NCBI RefSeq assembly: GCF_947496195.1
Contig: NZ_CANMBY010000003.1
Coordinates: forward strand, 124,001-188,000
DNA length: 64,000 bases
Origin: an uncultured Polaribacter sp.
Lineage (GTDB): Bacteria; Bacteroidota; Bacteroidia; Flavobacteriales; Flavobacteriaceae
Direction: 5' to 3'
Shown here: positions 1-8,773 of the stretch, one piece after another
Layout of the letters: the number at the start of each line of letters is the position of its first letter
Position numbering within the stretch: position 1 is the first letter of the stretch
Notes under the pieces: generated by a model
Seen by the model: the letters and a program-made list of their open reading frames with translations, nothing else
Database searches by the model: none
What the model was told of the DNA's origin: nothing
Translations under genes and position numbers: made by a program

Positions 1-1048
1 TTACTGTTTTACCATTAATGTTTACAGCCATAGCATCCCAAATGTATTTTCTTGAAGTTGCAAAAGCAAAATCACGAACTTTATCTGCTTTAAAGTGCCA
101 TGTTTTTGTTTGTGTACTTCTACCTTTTTCGTTTTTCTCTGCTTCTTCTTGAGTAACAATCATTACAGGGTCTTTAAAAGACTTCATAGCTTTTGCATAA
201 CGCTTACGTTGTTCTTTAGTAAGTACGTCTTTTTCGTTTTGTAACTGTCCAGAAGCTTCCATAATATGGTCTGCAGGTACTGTAATCTTTACATCATAAT
301 CTCCAAATTCTAATGCCCACTCAGAACGTCCCCAGAATTGCATATTTTGCCATCCTTCAACATTATTATAAACTGCTAATCTTGGAAAAAACTGTGCAAT
401 TGTATAGTTGTTGTTTCCATCAGGGAAATCTTCGAAACCAGAACGTCCACCATCTCTAACAGAGTTGTTTATTTTATAGTTCCACTTAATTCTAAATTTA
501 AAAACTTCACCAGAAGCTAATGGCTTTGGTAAGTTAATACGCATCATAGTTCTATTGATAAAGTGCGATAAAGGCTTACCATCTGACTCAACTTTTTCTA
601 TATTAAATCCAAAACCTTTACCTTCTTTCATGTAAGAAGATTTAAAACCATCAGGAGAAACCCAAGCAGCTGCACCTCCAGATTGCGCTAAAGGAGTTTT
701 AGAATCGTCTGCTCTCATATTTTGGTCTAACTGAACCCACAAATAAGATAACGCATCTTTAGAATTGTTGTGGTAGGTGATTTTTTCATCACCATAAATT
801 TTGTTGTTAGCTTCATCTAAACGAATATCCATCACATAATCAACTTTTTGTTGCGTGTATTGATGTCCTGGAGCTCCAGAAGCTGTGTGTTGGTCATTTG
901 GTGTAGCTAATACATCTTTAAGTTGTCTAAACTTATTTTGATCTGTATGACCTTGTTGTACTATCTTTTTTTCTTCTTTCTTTTCTTGAGCTATGGTAGC
1001 TGCTGTAATAAAGAACAATGAAAATAAAAATAAAGAGATTTTTTTCAT
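1..1048 (-). CDS. M1 family metallopeptidase, N-terminal part (cut by window edge)
   Basis: This is the N-terminal ~349 residues of a second M1 (gluzincin) peptidase; the stop and catalytic half lie left of the window. It starts at the ATG at 1048 with a signal peptide (MKKISLFLFSLFFITAATIAQ), so the product is probably periplasmic or outer-surface. Long stretches match the next gene upstream (1191-3302), for example LWVQLDQNMRA, TMMRINLPKPLASGE and NVEGWQN, so the two are tandem paralogues that have diverged. The zinc motif is outside the window and cannot be checked. A hairpin terminator separates the pair, so this copy may have its own promoter within 1049-1140. Identity as an M1-like N-domain rests on the paralogue. 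Confidence 0.9.
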   Translation of the reverse strand, partial: MKKISLFLFSLFFITAATIAQEKKEEKKIVQQGHTDQNKFRQLKDVLATPNDQHTASGAPGHQYTQQKVDYVMDIRLDEANNKIYGDEKITYHNNSKDALSYLWVQLDQNMRADDSKTPLAQSGGAAAWVSPDGFKSSYMKEGKGFGFNIEKVESDGKPLSHFINRTMMRINLPKPLASGEVFKFRIKWNYKINNSVRDGGRSGFEDFPDGNNNYTIAQFFPRLAVYNNVEGWQNMQFWGRSEWALEFGDYDVKITVPADHIMEASGQLQNEKDVLTKEQRKRYAKAMKSFKDPVMIVTQEEAEKNEKGRSTQTKTWHFKADKVRDFAFATSRKYIWDAMAVNINGKTV

Positions 1049-1140
1049 TTGATATGATTTGAATTTATAGCTTATAAAATTAACGATAAGTTGTGAAATC
1101 CTTAAATTTTTAAGAAACTTTAAGAAAACTTTATCATAAA

Positions 1141-1172
1141 AAAAAAGCAATATGGTTACATATTGCTTTTTT
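1141..1172 (-). terminator. Intrinsic terminator after the M1 peptidase gene
   Basis: A perfect 14-bp inverted repeat (1141-1154 with 1159-1172) closes a GTTA loop and has A/T runs at both ends. It lies 19 bases past the stop of the minus-strand M1 gene, so on that strand it reads stem, loop, stem ending in a U-tract. The rest of 1049-1140 is AT-rich leader for the next peptidase gene, with nothing else I can assign. Confidence 0.85.
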
Positions 1173-1190
1173 GTAGAATTTATAAAGGTT

Positions 1191-3302
1191 TTACCCTTTT
1201 ACTTGTTTCTTAAATTTATCGAATTTATCTTCTTTTTGTTTTGGAAAACTGTTATTAGATAAATCTACATCTGCAGTTTCTAAATCTGGATCAATAACTA
1301 TGCTTTCTATTTGTTTAGATGAAGAAAACACTTTAGTTACTTCACTATCTGTATACCTCCAAATTTGAGCAGGATATGTTTTACGTTCTTTAGTACCATC
1401 TTTATAAGTAAATTCAACAATTATTGGCATTACTAATCCACCTGGTTTGTTGTAAGTAATTTCATAATGGTATTTGTCTTGCTTATTTGCAAAACCTAAA
1501 CCATCTGTTGTGTCTTCTACAAACTCAACTGTGTTATCTACAATTTTAGTGCTAAATTTCTTTACTCCTTTAATACCAATATCAGTAACATCTGTAGTGT
1601 AAAACCATCCTCTCCAGAACCAATCTAAATCTACACCAGAAGCGTCTTCCATAGTTCTAAAAAAGTCAGCAGGAGTAGGGTGTTTAAACATCCATCTTTG
1701 TGCATACGTTTTAAAAGCATGGTCAAACAATTCTTTACCCATAATTGTATTTCTTAAGATGTGTAAAGCTGTTGCTGGTTTACCATAAGCATTGTTACCA
1801 AAACTGTAAACATTATCTCCCTTAGACATAATTGGTGCAATTCTAGATTGATCTCCACTCATATATCTTACAATATTTTTTGGTAAACCTCTAGTGATAG
1901 GAAAGTTTGGATCATAATCCCATTCTGCTAACATTTCTAAATAAGAGTTTAATCCTTCATCCATCCAAGTCCACTGTCTTTCATCAGAATTTACAATCAT
2001 TGGAAAGTAGTTGTGACCAACTTCATGAATGGTAACTTTTATCATTCTGTATTTCATTCTATCTGAATAACCACCATCTGGTAAATCTGGTCTACCAGGA
2101 TTAAAACAAATCTGAGGATACTCCATACCCATTTGTCCATCAACTGAAATGGCTTTGTGATAAGGATAATCAAAAGTGTATTTAGAATATGTTTTTAAAG
2201 TTTGTGCAACTGCTCTTGTAGAATGGTCTCCATATAATGGATTTGCTTCTTTAGAATATAAAGAATAAGCCATTACTTTTTTACCATTAATATCTACAGC
2301 CATACCATCTAGAATAAATTTTCTTGATGTAGCAAATGCATAATCTCTTACGTTTTTAGCAACAAACTTCCATGTCTTAGTACCTTTAGCTTTAGATTTT
2401 TCAATCTTTTCTGCTTCTTTTTGAGTTCTAATAATTACAGGATTGTCAAAAGTGTTTTTTGCTTCTTCTAATCTTTTTAATTCTTTTTTAGAGTATACTT
2501 CATTTTCGTTTTGTAAAACTCCAGTAGCTCCAAGCATATGATCTTCTGGAACTGTAATGTTTACAGCGAAATCACCAAATTCTAAAGCAAATTCAGAACG
2601 CCCCCAAAATTGGTCATTTTGCCAACCTTCTACATTATCATACACACACATTCTTGGATAAAATTGTGCTATTACATAGTTGTTATTATCATTTTCATCA
2701 AAATGCTCATAACCAGATCTACCTCCTTGAGTTCTATGGTTATTGATATTGTACCACCAAGAAATGTTAAATTCAAAAGTTTCACCAGAAGCTAATGGTT
2801 TTGGTAAATTAATACGCATCATGGTTTGGTTAATTGTGTGCGATAATTTACTGCCATCTGTATTAGTTACACTCATAATATTGAAGCCTCCTTCAAAAGG
2901 TTTTTCAGGAAAACTTCTTTCAAACCTATTTTTACTCATTTTCTTAGGTAAAGATGTAGGCTGAATATCTGGAGTTTTAGAATCTGCAGCTCTCATATTT
3001 TGATCTAACTGTACCCATAAATAAGCTAATTCATCTGCAGAATTGTTATGGTAAGTTATCGTTTCTGAACCTGTAATTTTGGTATTTGCATCATCTAACA
3101 CAATGTCCATTTTATAATCAACTTGTTGTTGAGTATATTCTTTACCTGGAGCTCCAGATGCAGTTCTTTGTAAGTTAGGTGTTGGTAATTCTTGCTTTAG
3201 TTGTCTAAATTTATTTTGGTTGGTATGACCTTCTTTTGCTTTTTGAGCATAAGAACTACCAACAAAACAAATTGCAAATAATAACAATGCTAGTTTTCTC
3301 AT
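1191..3302 (-). CDS. M1 family metallopeptidase
   Basis: This is a zinc aminopeptidase-like protein of 703 residues. A signal peptide (residues 1-20, ending SSYAQ) predicts export. The zinc site HEVGH is near residue 424, followed by the downstream glutamate in WMDEGLNSYLE, as in M1 enzymes. The substrate-anchoring GxMEN motif of classical aminopeptidases appears as GMEYPQICF, so exopeptidase specificity is uncertain. The C-terminal ~140 residues form a lysine- and acid-rich beta domain with no sorting signal I recognise. It follows the DUF6702 gene by 21 bases on the same strand and precedes a paralogue (1-1048). A role in peptide scavenging or envelope protein turnover is inferred. Confidence 0.92.
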   Translation of the reverse strand: MRKLALLLFAICFVGSSYAQKAKEGHTNQNKFRQLKQELPTPNLQRTASGAPGKEYTQQQVDYKMDIVLDDANTKITGSETITYHNNSADELAYLWVQLDQNMRAADSKTPDIQPTSLPKKMSKNRFERSFPEKPFEGGFNIMSVTNTDGSKLSHTINQTMMRINLPKPLASGETFEFNISWWYNINNHRTQGGRSGYEHFDENDNNNYVIAQFYPRMCVYDNVEGWQNDQFWGRSEFALEFGDFAVNITVPEDHMLGATGVLQNENEVYSKKELKRLEEAKNTFDNPVIIRTQKEAEKIEKSKAKGTKTWKFVAKNVRDYAFATSRKFILDGMAVDINGKKVMAYSLYSKEANPLYGDHSTRAVAQTLKTYSKYTFDYPYHKAISVDGQMGMEYPQICFNPGRPDLPDGGYSDRMKYRMIKVTIHEVGHNYFPMIVNSDERQWTWMDEGLNSYLEMLAEWDYDPNFPITRGLPKNIVRYMSGDQSRIAPIMSKGDNVYSFGNNAYGKPATALHILRNTIMGKELFDHAFKTYAQRWMFKHPTPADFFRTMEDASGVDLDWFWRGWFYTTDVTDIGIKGVKKFSTKIVDNTVEFVEDTTDGLGFANKQDKYHYEITYNKPGGLVMPIIVEFTYKDGTKERKTYPAQIWRYTDSEVTKVFSSSKQIESIVIDPDLETADVDLSNNSFPKQKEDKFDKFKKQVKG

Positions 3303-3323
3303 AATGATTTGATTAGGTTTTAA

Positions 3324-3821
3324 TTAATGTTGTAGTAATCCTACTACTTTATCTTTGGTTAAAATAACACTTTTGTTGTTTTTTCCAACTTTGGTTTTTA
3401 CCAAATTTTGCTGTTCTGGAAAATGTTTTAATAATATTTTATTGGTAATTTCTAAATCTTTAACAGACTCTATATTTTCTATTTCTAAATAAAAAAATAC
3501 TAAATCACCATCATATTCTTTGCCAAGATAATTAAAGTTTTTTAATGTGCCATCTACTTTAATTTGAAGCTTTTCTTTAAGATAGTTCTTAAAATAAACA
3601 TCATTATTTTTAAGTTCTCTCTTAGTAGTTAATTGTAAGTCAATATTGTTGTCTTTATTTAGGGCTAACTCAATATCATCCATAAAAACATTAATAATAA
3701 TTTGTAATGCTTTTGCCTCTTTTTTGTAATTGATTTGTGTTAAGCTTAAATAATATTTATGAGCAGAAAACGAAAGTAGAGGTATTATAAATAGTAATAA
3801 AAATGTTCTTTTTATATTCAT
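3324..3821 (-). CDS. DUF6702 family protein
   Basis: A 165-residue protein with an N-terminal signal or anchor segment (MNIKRTFLLLFIIPLLSFSAH) and then alternating beta-strand-like sequence. The start HKYYLSLTQINYKKEAKALQI and the IINVFMDDIE block match the small exported Bacteroidota family DUF6702, whose function is unknown. It sits between a carboxypeptidase-regulatory-like gene (29 bases upstream) and an M1 peptidase gene (21 bases downstream), an arrangement I recall from other Flavobacteriaceae. This suggests a shared envelope function, possibly helping or regulating the peptidase. No catalytic motif is visible. Confidence 0.8.
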   Translation of the reverse strand: MNIKRTFLLLFIIPLLSFSAHKYYLSLTQINYKKEAKALQIIINVFMDDIELALNKDNNIDLQLTTKRELKNNDVYFKNYLKEKLQIKVDGTLKNFNYLGKEYDGDLVFFYLEIENIESVKDLEITNKILLKHFPEQQNLVKTKVGKNNKSVILTKDKVVGLLQH

Positions 3822-3850
3822 AAAAAAGTGAAAACAATTAGTAAGCCAAA

Positions 3851-4654
3851 TTACTCCTTTTTTATAAGTTTTAAGTAAGTTTTACTTTCGGTTTTTAAAA
3901 TTTTAATAATTTCTAAATTTCGTCCTTTTTTGTGTAATTCTTCTATACCTAAAGGATTACAATACTCTAAGAAATGAAAGTAATTGTCTATAGGAATTTT
4001 AAGTTCATCAAAGAAGAATTTATCTCCAAGTTCTGATAAAATCTTATAAGGAAACTGTTTTTTTTGTTCTAACTTTTTTCTTAGAGCCCATAATTTTTCT
4101 GAATATTTAAAAGGAATTATTGCTTTTGCTCCTGCACCAGCCATAGGCATTGCACCTTCCATTGTATTTACTATTGGAGGTTTAGCTCTTTTAACAGCGT
4201 CAATTGTGTTGTCTGGAGCATTAAAATTTACATCAGAAAAGTCCATTACTTTTCGTAATAAAGAATCTTTCTCATTTTTAGGCACATCTTTAATGTCTAT
4301 TCCTAACCTGCCTTGTAAGTTATTTCTTTTAAGCTCAATTTCTTCGAGAGTATAAACTGTAAGTTTTATTTGTATTGTAATTTCTTCTTTATCAAAAACA
4401 TCTTTAGAAACAACTATTTTTTTAGGTTGATGCTGTACAGAAGAAACTCTTAAAGTGTCTCCTTTAGAAACAAAAATTCGAAAGCGACCATCATCATTAG
4501 AAAAAGTTCCTTGCTTTGTTTTTAAATTAATAATATTCGCGTTTTTAACAATGCCTAAAGAGTCTGTAACTGAACCTGTAATTAGCTTTTTTCTTTCTTG
4601 AGCGTAAGAAATAGTACAAACAGTTAACAATAAAAGAAGTAATGTTTTTTTCAT
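3851..4654 (-). CDS. Carboxypeptidase-regulatory-like domain protein
   Basis: A 267-residue exported protein: signal peptide residues 1-18 (ending TISYAQ), then a CarboxypepD_reg-like beta-sandwich (about 22-105: ITGSVTDSLGIVKNANIINLKTK, with a FSNDDGRF turn), the form that starts many TonB-dependent receptors and surface proteins. The remaining ~160 residues have no plug or barrel, so this is a stand-alone protein and not a truncated receptor. It is the first gene of a minus-strand run with DUF6702 and M1 peptidase genes. The function is unknown; a periplasmic binding or scaffold role is inferred. Confidence 0.78.
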   Translation of the reverse strand: MKKTLLLLLLTVCTISYAQERKKLITGSVTDSLGIVKNANIINLKTKQGTFSNDDGRFRIFVSKGDTLRVSSVQHQPKKIVVSKDVFDKEEITIQIKLTVYTLEEIELKRNNLQGRLGIDIKDVPKNEKDSLLRKVMDFSDVNFNAPDNTIDAVKRAKPPIVNTMEGAMPMAGAGAKAIIPFKYSEKLWALRKKLEQKKQFPYKILSELGDKFFFDELKIPIDNYFHFLEYCNPLGIEELHKKGRNLEIIKILKTESKTYLKLIKKE

Positions 4655-4719
4655 TTTCGAAATTAAGATACAAATAAAAGGTTTAAACTATTTAATTTTA
4701 AGTATTGATTTTTAAACTT

Positions 4720-4753
4720 TTGTTAAAAACGTTTTTATTAATGCTTATTTTTG
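4720..4753 (+). promoter_or_regulatory. Predicted promoter of pepE, apparently leaderless
   Basis: TTG at 4720-4722 and TATTTTTG at 4746-4753 are separated by 23 bases and match the Bacteroidota TTG / TAnnTTTG (-33/-7) pattern. The -7 box ends only four bases before the ATG of pepE, which places the start of transcription at or next to the start codon. Confidence 0.55.
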
Positions 4754-4757
4754 ACTC

Positions 4758-5459
4758 ATGAAAAAAATGATTATAGCTAGTACTTCAACTATTCATGGAA
4801 GTGGACCTTTAGAATATTTATTACCTACATTATCTACATTCTTTAAAGAGGTAAAAACAGTTTTGTTTATTCCTTATGCTAGACCAGGTGGAATTTCTTA
4901 CGATGAATACACAGAAAAAGTAAGTGTACCTTTTGCTAAAATAAATATTAAAGTAAAAGGGGTTCATGAATTTGAAAACTCAAAAGAAGCTATACAAAAT
5001 GCTGAAGCTATTTTTACAGGAGGAGGAAATACATTTGAATTAGTAAATCAATTATATAAAAACGACGTTTTACTTACTTTAAAAAATACGATTAAAAGTG
5101 GTACACCTTACTTAGGAACTAGTGCAGGAAGTAATATTTGTGGTATTAGTATGATGAATACAAATGATATGCCAATCGTATATCCACCTAGTTTTTCAAC
5201 AATGGGTTTAATTCCTTTTAATATTAATGCACATTATTTAGACCCAATAGAAAATTCTACACATATGGGTGAAACTCGTGAAACACGTATAAAAGAGTAT
5301 CATGTATTTAATGAAACTTCAGTATTAGGTTTACGAGAAGGATCTTGGTTAGAAGTTAATAACAATAAGATAATTTTGCAAGGTGAATTATCTGCAAGGG
5401 TTTTTCAACAAGGTAAAGCACCTTATGAAATTGAAAGTGGAGTAGAAGTGGCTATTTAA
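4758..5459 (+). CDS. pepE: Peptidase E, alpha-aspartyl dipeptidase (family S51)
   Basis: A cytoplasmic serine dipeptidase that splits Asp-Xaa dipeptides. The 233-residue length is normal for PepE. The nucleophile lies in GTSAGSN (serine near residue 121), preceded by the GGGNTFEL block (~87-94) that helps form the oxyanion hole, and NAHYLDP contains the conserved histidine. There is no signal peptide. It is transcribed alone, divergent from the carboxypeptidase-like gene and convergent with ribB, whose stop is only three bases away, so the two genes share no room for a terminator. The start is the ATG at 4758, directly behind a -7 box. Confidence 0.93.
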   Translation: MKKMIIASTSTIHGSGPLEYLLPTLSTFFKEVKTVLFIPYARPGGISYDEYTEKVSVPFAKINIKVKGVHEFENSKEAIQNAEAIFTGGGNTFELVNQLYKNDVLLTLKNTIKSGTPYLGTSAGSNICGISMMNTNDMPIVYPPSFSTMGLIPFNINAHYLDPIENSTHMGETRETRIKEYHVFNETSVLGLREGSWLEVNNNKIILQGELSARVFQQGKAPYEIESGVEVAI

Positions 5460-5462
5460 AAA

Positions 5463-6608
5463 TTAATAACTAACATAATCTACAATTTCTAAACCATAAC
5501 CAATCATACCCACTCTTTTGGTTTGTTGTGAGTTTGTCATTAGTTTAATTTTACTAATGTTTAAATCATGTAAAATTTGAGCTCCAATTCCAAAATCTCT
5601 TTGGTCCATTGCAATTGCAGGTGCTTTTAATTCGCCTTTTGCTTGGTTTTCTTTTAAAACACCTAATCTACTTAATAAATTTTTAGATTGATTTTGTTGA
5701 TTAATAAACAAAATAGCTCCTTTTCCTGCATCATTAATCACCTGAAACATTTGGTCTAGCTTCTTGTCTGCATTATTAGTTAATGTACCTAAAATATCAT
5801 TATTTACTAAAGTTGAATTGATTCTTGTAAGAACACCATCTTCAGAGGTCCAATTTCCTTTTGTTAGTGCAATATGAATTTGATGATTGGTTGTTTGCTC
5901 ATAAGCTCTTAACCTAAAATTACCAAAACGAGTTTCTAATTCAAAATCTTCTTTCTTTTCAATTAAAGAATCATGCTCCATTCTATAAGCTACTAAATCT
6001 TCGATAGAAACTATTTTTATATCGAATTTTTTAGCAACTTCTAACAATTGAGGTAAACGTGCCATTGTTCCATCTTCATTCATGATTTCTACAATTACAC
6101 CTGCAGGTTGTAAACCTGCTAAACGTGCAAAATCTATAGCAGCTTCTGTATGACCAGTTCTCCTTAAAACACCACCTTCTTTCGCTCTTAATGGAAAAAT
6201 ATGTCCAGGTCTAGCTAAATCAAAAGGTTTAGTTTCTTTATCGATTAAAGATTTTATTGTTAGTGCTCTATCTGAAGCAGAAATTCCTGTTGTAACTCCT
6301 TTTCCTCTTAAATCTACAGATACAGTAAATGCAGTTTCCATTGGATCTGTATTGTTAGTAACCATCATACCTAACTCAAGTTCTTTACATCTTTTCTCAG
6401 TTAAAGGTGTACATATTAATCCTCTACCATGAGTAGCCATAAAGTTTACCATTTCTGGAGTAACTTTTTCTGCTGCTGCTAAAAAATCACCTTCGTTTTC
6501 TCTATTTTCATCATCTACAACAATAATTACTTTACCATTTCTGATATCATTTATTGCCTCGTCAATTGTATTTAATTGTGTTTTTTTTGCTGTATGTTGA
6601 GTAATCAT
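5463..6608 (-). CDS. ribB: 3,4-dihydroxy-2-butanone-4-phosphate synthase with degenerate GTP cyclohydrolase II domain
   Basis: The N-terminal ~205 residues are RibB, which makes the four-carbon precursor of riboflavin from ribulose 5-phosphate: [13 protein letters not shown] (acidic Mg site), [12 protein letters not shown] and RRTGHTEAA motifs are intact. Residues ~215-381 align in outline with the RibA (GTP cyclohydrolase II) fold but lack the zinc cysteines (normally Cys-x10-Cys-x-Cys), and the SDVFGS/RCDCG blocks are replaced. This half is therefore unlikely to hydrolyse GTP, and a separate RibA is expected elsewhere. Its start overlaps the lptG stop as ATGA (6605-6608), so translation is probably coupled. 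It is the last gene of a six-gene minus-strand run. Confidence 0.93.
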   Translation of the reverse strand: MITQHTAKKTQLNTIDEAINDIRNGKVIIVVDDENRENEGDFLAAAEKVTPEMVNFMATHGRGLICTPLTEKRCKELELGMMVTNNTDPMETAFTVSVDLRGKGVTTGISASDRALTIKSLIDKETKPFDLARPGHIFPLRAKEGGVLRRTGHTEAAIDFARLAGLQPAGVIVEIMNEDGTMARLPQLLEVAKKFDIKIVSIEDLVAYRMEHDSLIEKKEDFELETRFGNFRLRAYEQTTNHQIHIALTKGNWTSEDGVLTRINSTLVNNDILGTLTNNADKKLDQMFQVINDAGKGAILFINQQNQSKNLLSRLGVLKENQAKGELKAPAIAMDQRDFGIGAQILHDLNISKIKLMTNSQQTKRVGMIGYGLEIVDYVSY

Positions 6609-8053
6609 AATTGTTTCTTTTTAAAAGGATTGATCTTTTTAACCAATTGTAAAACAGGTTGAAGAAATGAGTCTATATTAAAAATGCCTTTGTCTTTTGT
6701 AGCTCTTATAGTTAGCAAGATAGCTAAAGGAGCCATTATAAAAAAGGAAATCCAAGAACCTAAGAAAGCCGTAATTGTACTTTCTTCTGCTAAGTTTTTA
6801 CCAAAGGTGTTTGTAAAAAAGTAAATAACATAAATGCCTATTGCAAAAACCATAGGCAAACCAAAACCACCTTTTCTAATAATAGATCCTAAAGGAGCAC
6901 CTATAAAAAATAGTACTAAACAAGATAGAGAAAAAGCTATTCTATTGTAATATTCTGTATCAAATAGGTTTAATGTTTTTCTAGTCCATTTTAAGCTTGA
7001 ACTATTATTTTTTAAAGAACTTAAGGCTCTACTTGTTTTTGTTGTTGCAGCATTTAAAATAGATATTTTCTCATTTATTTCGAAGTTATCTAATATATCT
7101 GCTTCAAGATCTTTTTTAACTAAAGAATCTGGATATTTATACAATTCTTTGGCACTTGTACTAATGTAAATGTTTTTAGATCTGTTTTCTAAATTTTCAT
7201 CATACCTGCTTTTTAAATCTGGTACTGTGTCTTTTAATTGTTTAATGGTTAGCATTCTAAAATGGTTAGTTACTTTATTAGAGTCTAAATCATCACCAAC
7301 AATTGATGAAATATCTATGTTAAATTCATACTCATCAAAAGTGGCACTAGAAGCTGCCATTTTTTTTCTTTTCTCAACTGTTCTTGCAGATTTTACATGC
7401 TCTTCATAATAATTTCCATTATTTAAAATAAAGGTCATATATCTACTACCTTCTTCAGTAATTATTTTTCCTTTTTCTGCAGTTATTACTTTTTGATTTC
7501 CTCTATTACTCGTTAAATCGTAGATTAAAACATTTTTTAATAGGTTTTTATCCTCTCCATACTTTTCTTCAAATTTTATTTGATAACCAGGTAAATCTGC
7601 ATTAAAACTGCCTTCTACTAAAGCTAAAGCTGGCTTTTTCTTTTTGATATTTAAATATAAATTAGACTGATTTAAAATCGCATAGGGATAAACGTTATTT
7701 AAAAAAAAGAAATTAACTACACTTAAAAAAATAGCTAAAATAGCTATTGGCCTTACTAATCTTTGCAAAGAAACACCTGCAGATTTTGCAGCAGCAAACT
7801 CGTAATTTTCACCTAAGTTACCTAAAGCCATAATAGATGATAAAAGCACACCAATAGGTAATGCTTGTGGTATTATCATTAAAGTAGAGTAGTATAAAAA
7901 TTTTAAGATAAATATGATGCTTATACCTTTACCTGCAATATTCTCGAATGTTTGCCAAAGTGTTTGCATTACTAAAACAAACAAAACAATTAAGAATGTT
8001 GCTATAAAAGGTCTTAAGAAACTTTTAAGAATGTACTTATCTAAAATTTTCAT
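6605..8053 (-). CDS. LptF/LptG family LPS export permease
   Basis: An inner-membrane permease of the YjgP/YjgQ family, which with LptB extracts lipopolysaccharide towards LptC/LptA. From the chosen ATG at 8053 it has 482 residues: membrane segments near 10-35, 55-75 and 95-120, a large periplasmic region (~125-350), and three more membrane segments at the C-terminus. The alternative in-frame ATG at 8071 lies inside a hairpin and adds only LFLYP, so 8053 is preferred. Bacteroidota encode two such permeases; I cannot say which of LptF or LptG this is. The neighbouring lolA is also an envelope-transport gene. Confidence 0.9.
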   Translation of the reverse strand: MKILDKYILKSFLRPFIATFLIVLFVLVMQTLWQTFENIAGKGISIIFILKFLYYSTLMIIPQALPIGVLLSSIMALGNLGENYEFAAAKSAGVSLQRLVRPIAILAIFLSVVNFFFLNNVYPYAILNQSNLYLNIKKKKPALALVEGSFNADLPGYQIKFEEKYGEDKNLLKNVLIYDLTSNRGNQKVITAEKGKIITEEGSRYMTFILNNGNYYEEHVKSARTVEKRKKMAASSATFDEYEFNIDISSIVGDDLDSNKVTNHFRMLTIKQLKDTVPDLKSRYDENLENRSKNIYISTSAKELYKYPDSLVKKDLEADILDNFEINEKISILNAATTKTSRALSSLKNNSSSLKWTRKTLNLFDTEYYNRIAFSLSCLVLFFIGAPLGSIIRKGGFGLPMVFAIGIYVIYFFTNTFGKNLAEESTITAFLGSWISFFIMAPLAILLTIRATKDKGIFNIDSFLQPVLQLVKKINPFKKKQL

Positions 8054-8063
8054 TGGGTACAAA

Positions 8064-8092
8064 AATAGCATCTTATAAGATAAGATGCTATT
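8064..8092 (-). terminator. Hairpin between lolA and the LptF/G gene (possible attenuator)
   Basis: A perfect 12-bp stem (8064-8075 with 8081-8092) has a five-base loop and, on the minus strand, is followed by a short U-rich run. It lies 23 bases past the lolA stop and 10 bases before the preferred start of the permease gene. It could reduce read-through or stabilise the upstream message. Confidence 0.5.
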
Positions 8093-8115
8093 AATTTTCT
8101 GTTAATTGGATTTTG

Positions 8116-8772
8116 CTAGTCAATTGTATAATTCTGACTTAGATATTTTTGTCTATCAAACTTAAAAAAGCTATCACTTAAAGGTTGATTACTTTTAAAT
8201 TTAGTAATGGTAAATATAGTTTTTGCTCCATTTGAACCTGTTTGAATTAACTTGTAAATGTGTTTAGTTTTAGCATCTACACCAAGTTCAACTTTTACGA
8301 TATCAGAATTACTATCAATAGGATTTAAAGTAACAAATTGAATTTTTCTACCATTCATATTTACTAATTTTCCCATCTCAAAATTATAACCTTCTTTATA
8401 AAAAGTTAATAATTTAGAAGGATAAATAAAACCATCATCACCATCTAAATCTCCATCAGTTATAGATATTTCTTTTTCACCAGTATTAATTACGTATAAT
8501 TTTTTACCATCATAAATAAAGGTATTACCTAAATAATTTAGATTATACTTATCACCAGCTAAATTAATTTCTCCATTAATAGGTGGTTCATCACCTTCTT
8601 TTATACCAGCTTCTTCATTACTTAGGGTTTGGCTAAAGCCAATGTACATGTTATTATAAGACCCCATTTTAGTAGATACTTCATCTAATATCTTTTTTGC
8701 TTCTTCTGAGCTTTGTGAAAAAGTTACTGTGTTTATCAATAAAAATGCTACTACAAAAAATACTTTCTTCAT
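8116..8772 (-). CDS. lolA: Outer-membrane lipoprotein carrier protein LolA-like
   Basis: A periplasmic lipoprotein carrier with the usual LolA length: 218 residues from the ATG at 8772, with signal peptide MKKVFFVVAFLLINTVTFSQ. It shows the early SYNNMYIGFSQTL strand, the single-domain half-barrel pattern, and the mid-protein FIYDGKKLYVIN segment typical of LolA. An ATG at 8790 would add MKRIYK and overlap ftsK by 17 bases; the 8772 start leaves a one-base gap after the ftsK stop and gives a better signal peptide. It lies between ftsK and an Lpt permease gene, the standard flavobacterial order. Confidence 0.9.
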   Translation of the reverse strand: MKKVFFVVAFLLINTVTFSQSSEEAKKILDEVSTKMGSYNNMYIGFSQTLSNEEAGIKEGDEPPINGEINLAGDKYNLNYLGNTFIYDGKKLYVINTGEKEISITDGDLDGDDGFIYPSKLLTFYKEGYNFEMGKLVNMNGRKIQFVTLNPIDSNSDIVKVELGVDAKTKHIYKLIQTGSNGAKTIFTITKFKSNQPLSDSFFKFDRQKYLSQNYTID

Positions 8773-8773
8773 T

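Noticed and set aside
1..3302. Assembly duplication explaining the two M1 genes
   Set aside because: The copies differ throughout in DNA and protein, including linkers and signal peptides, so they are true paralogues.
5457..5465. Terminator between pepE and ribB
   Set aside because: The convergent stops are three bases apart, and no hairpin was seen at the junction.
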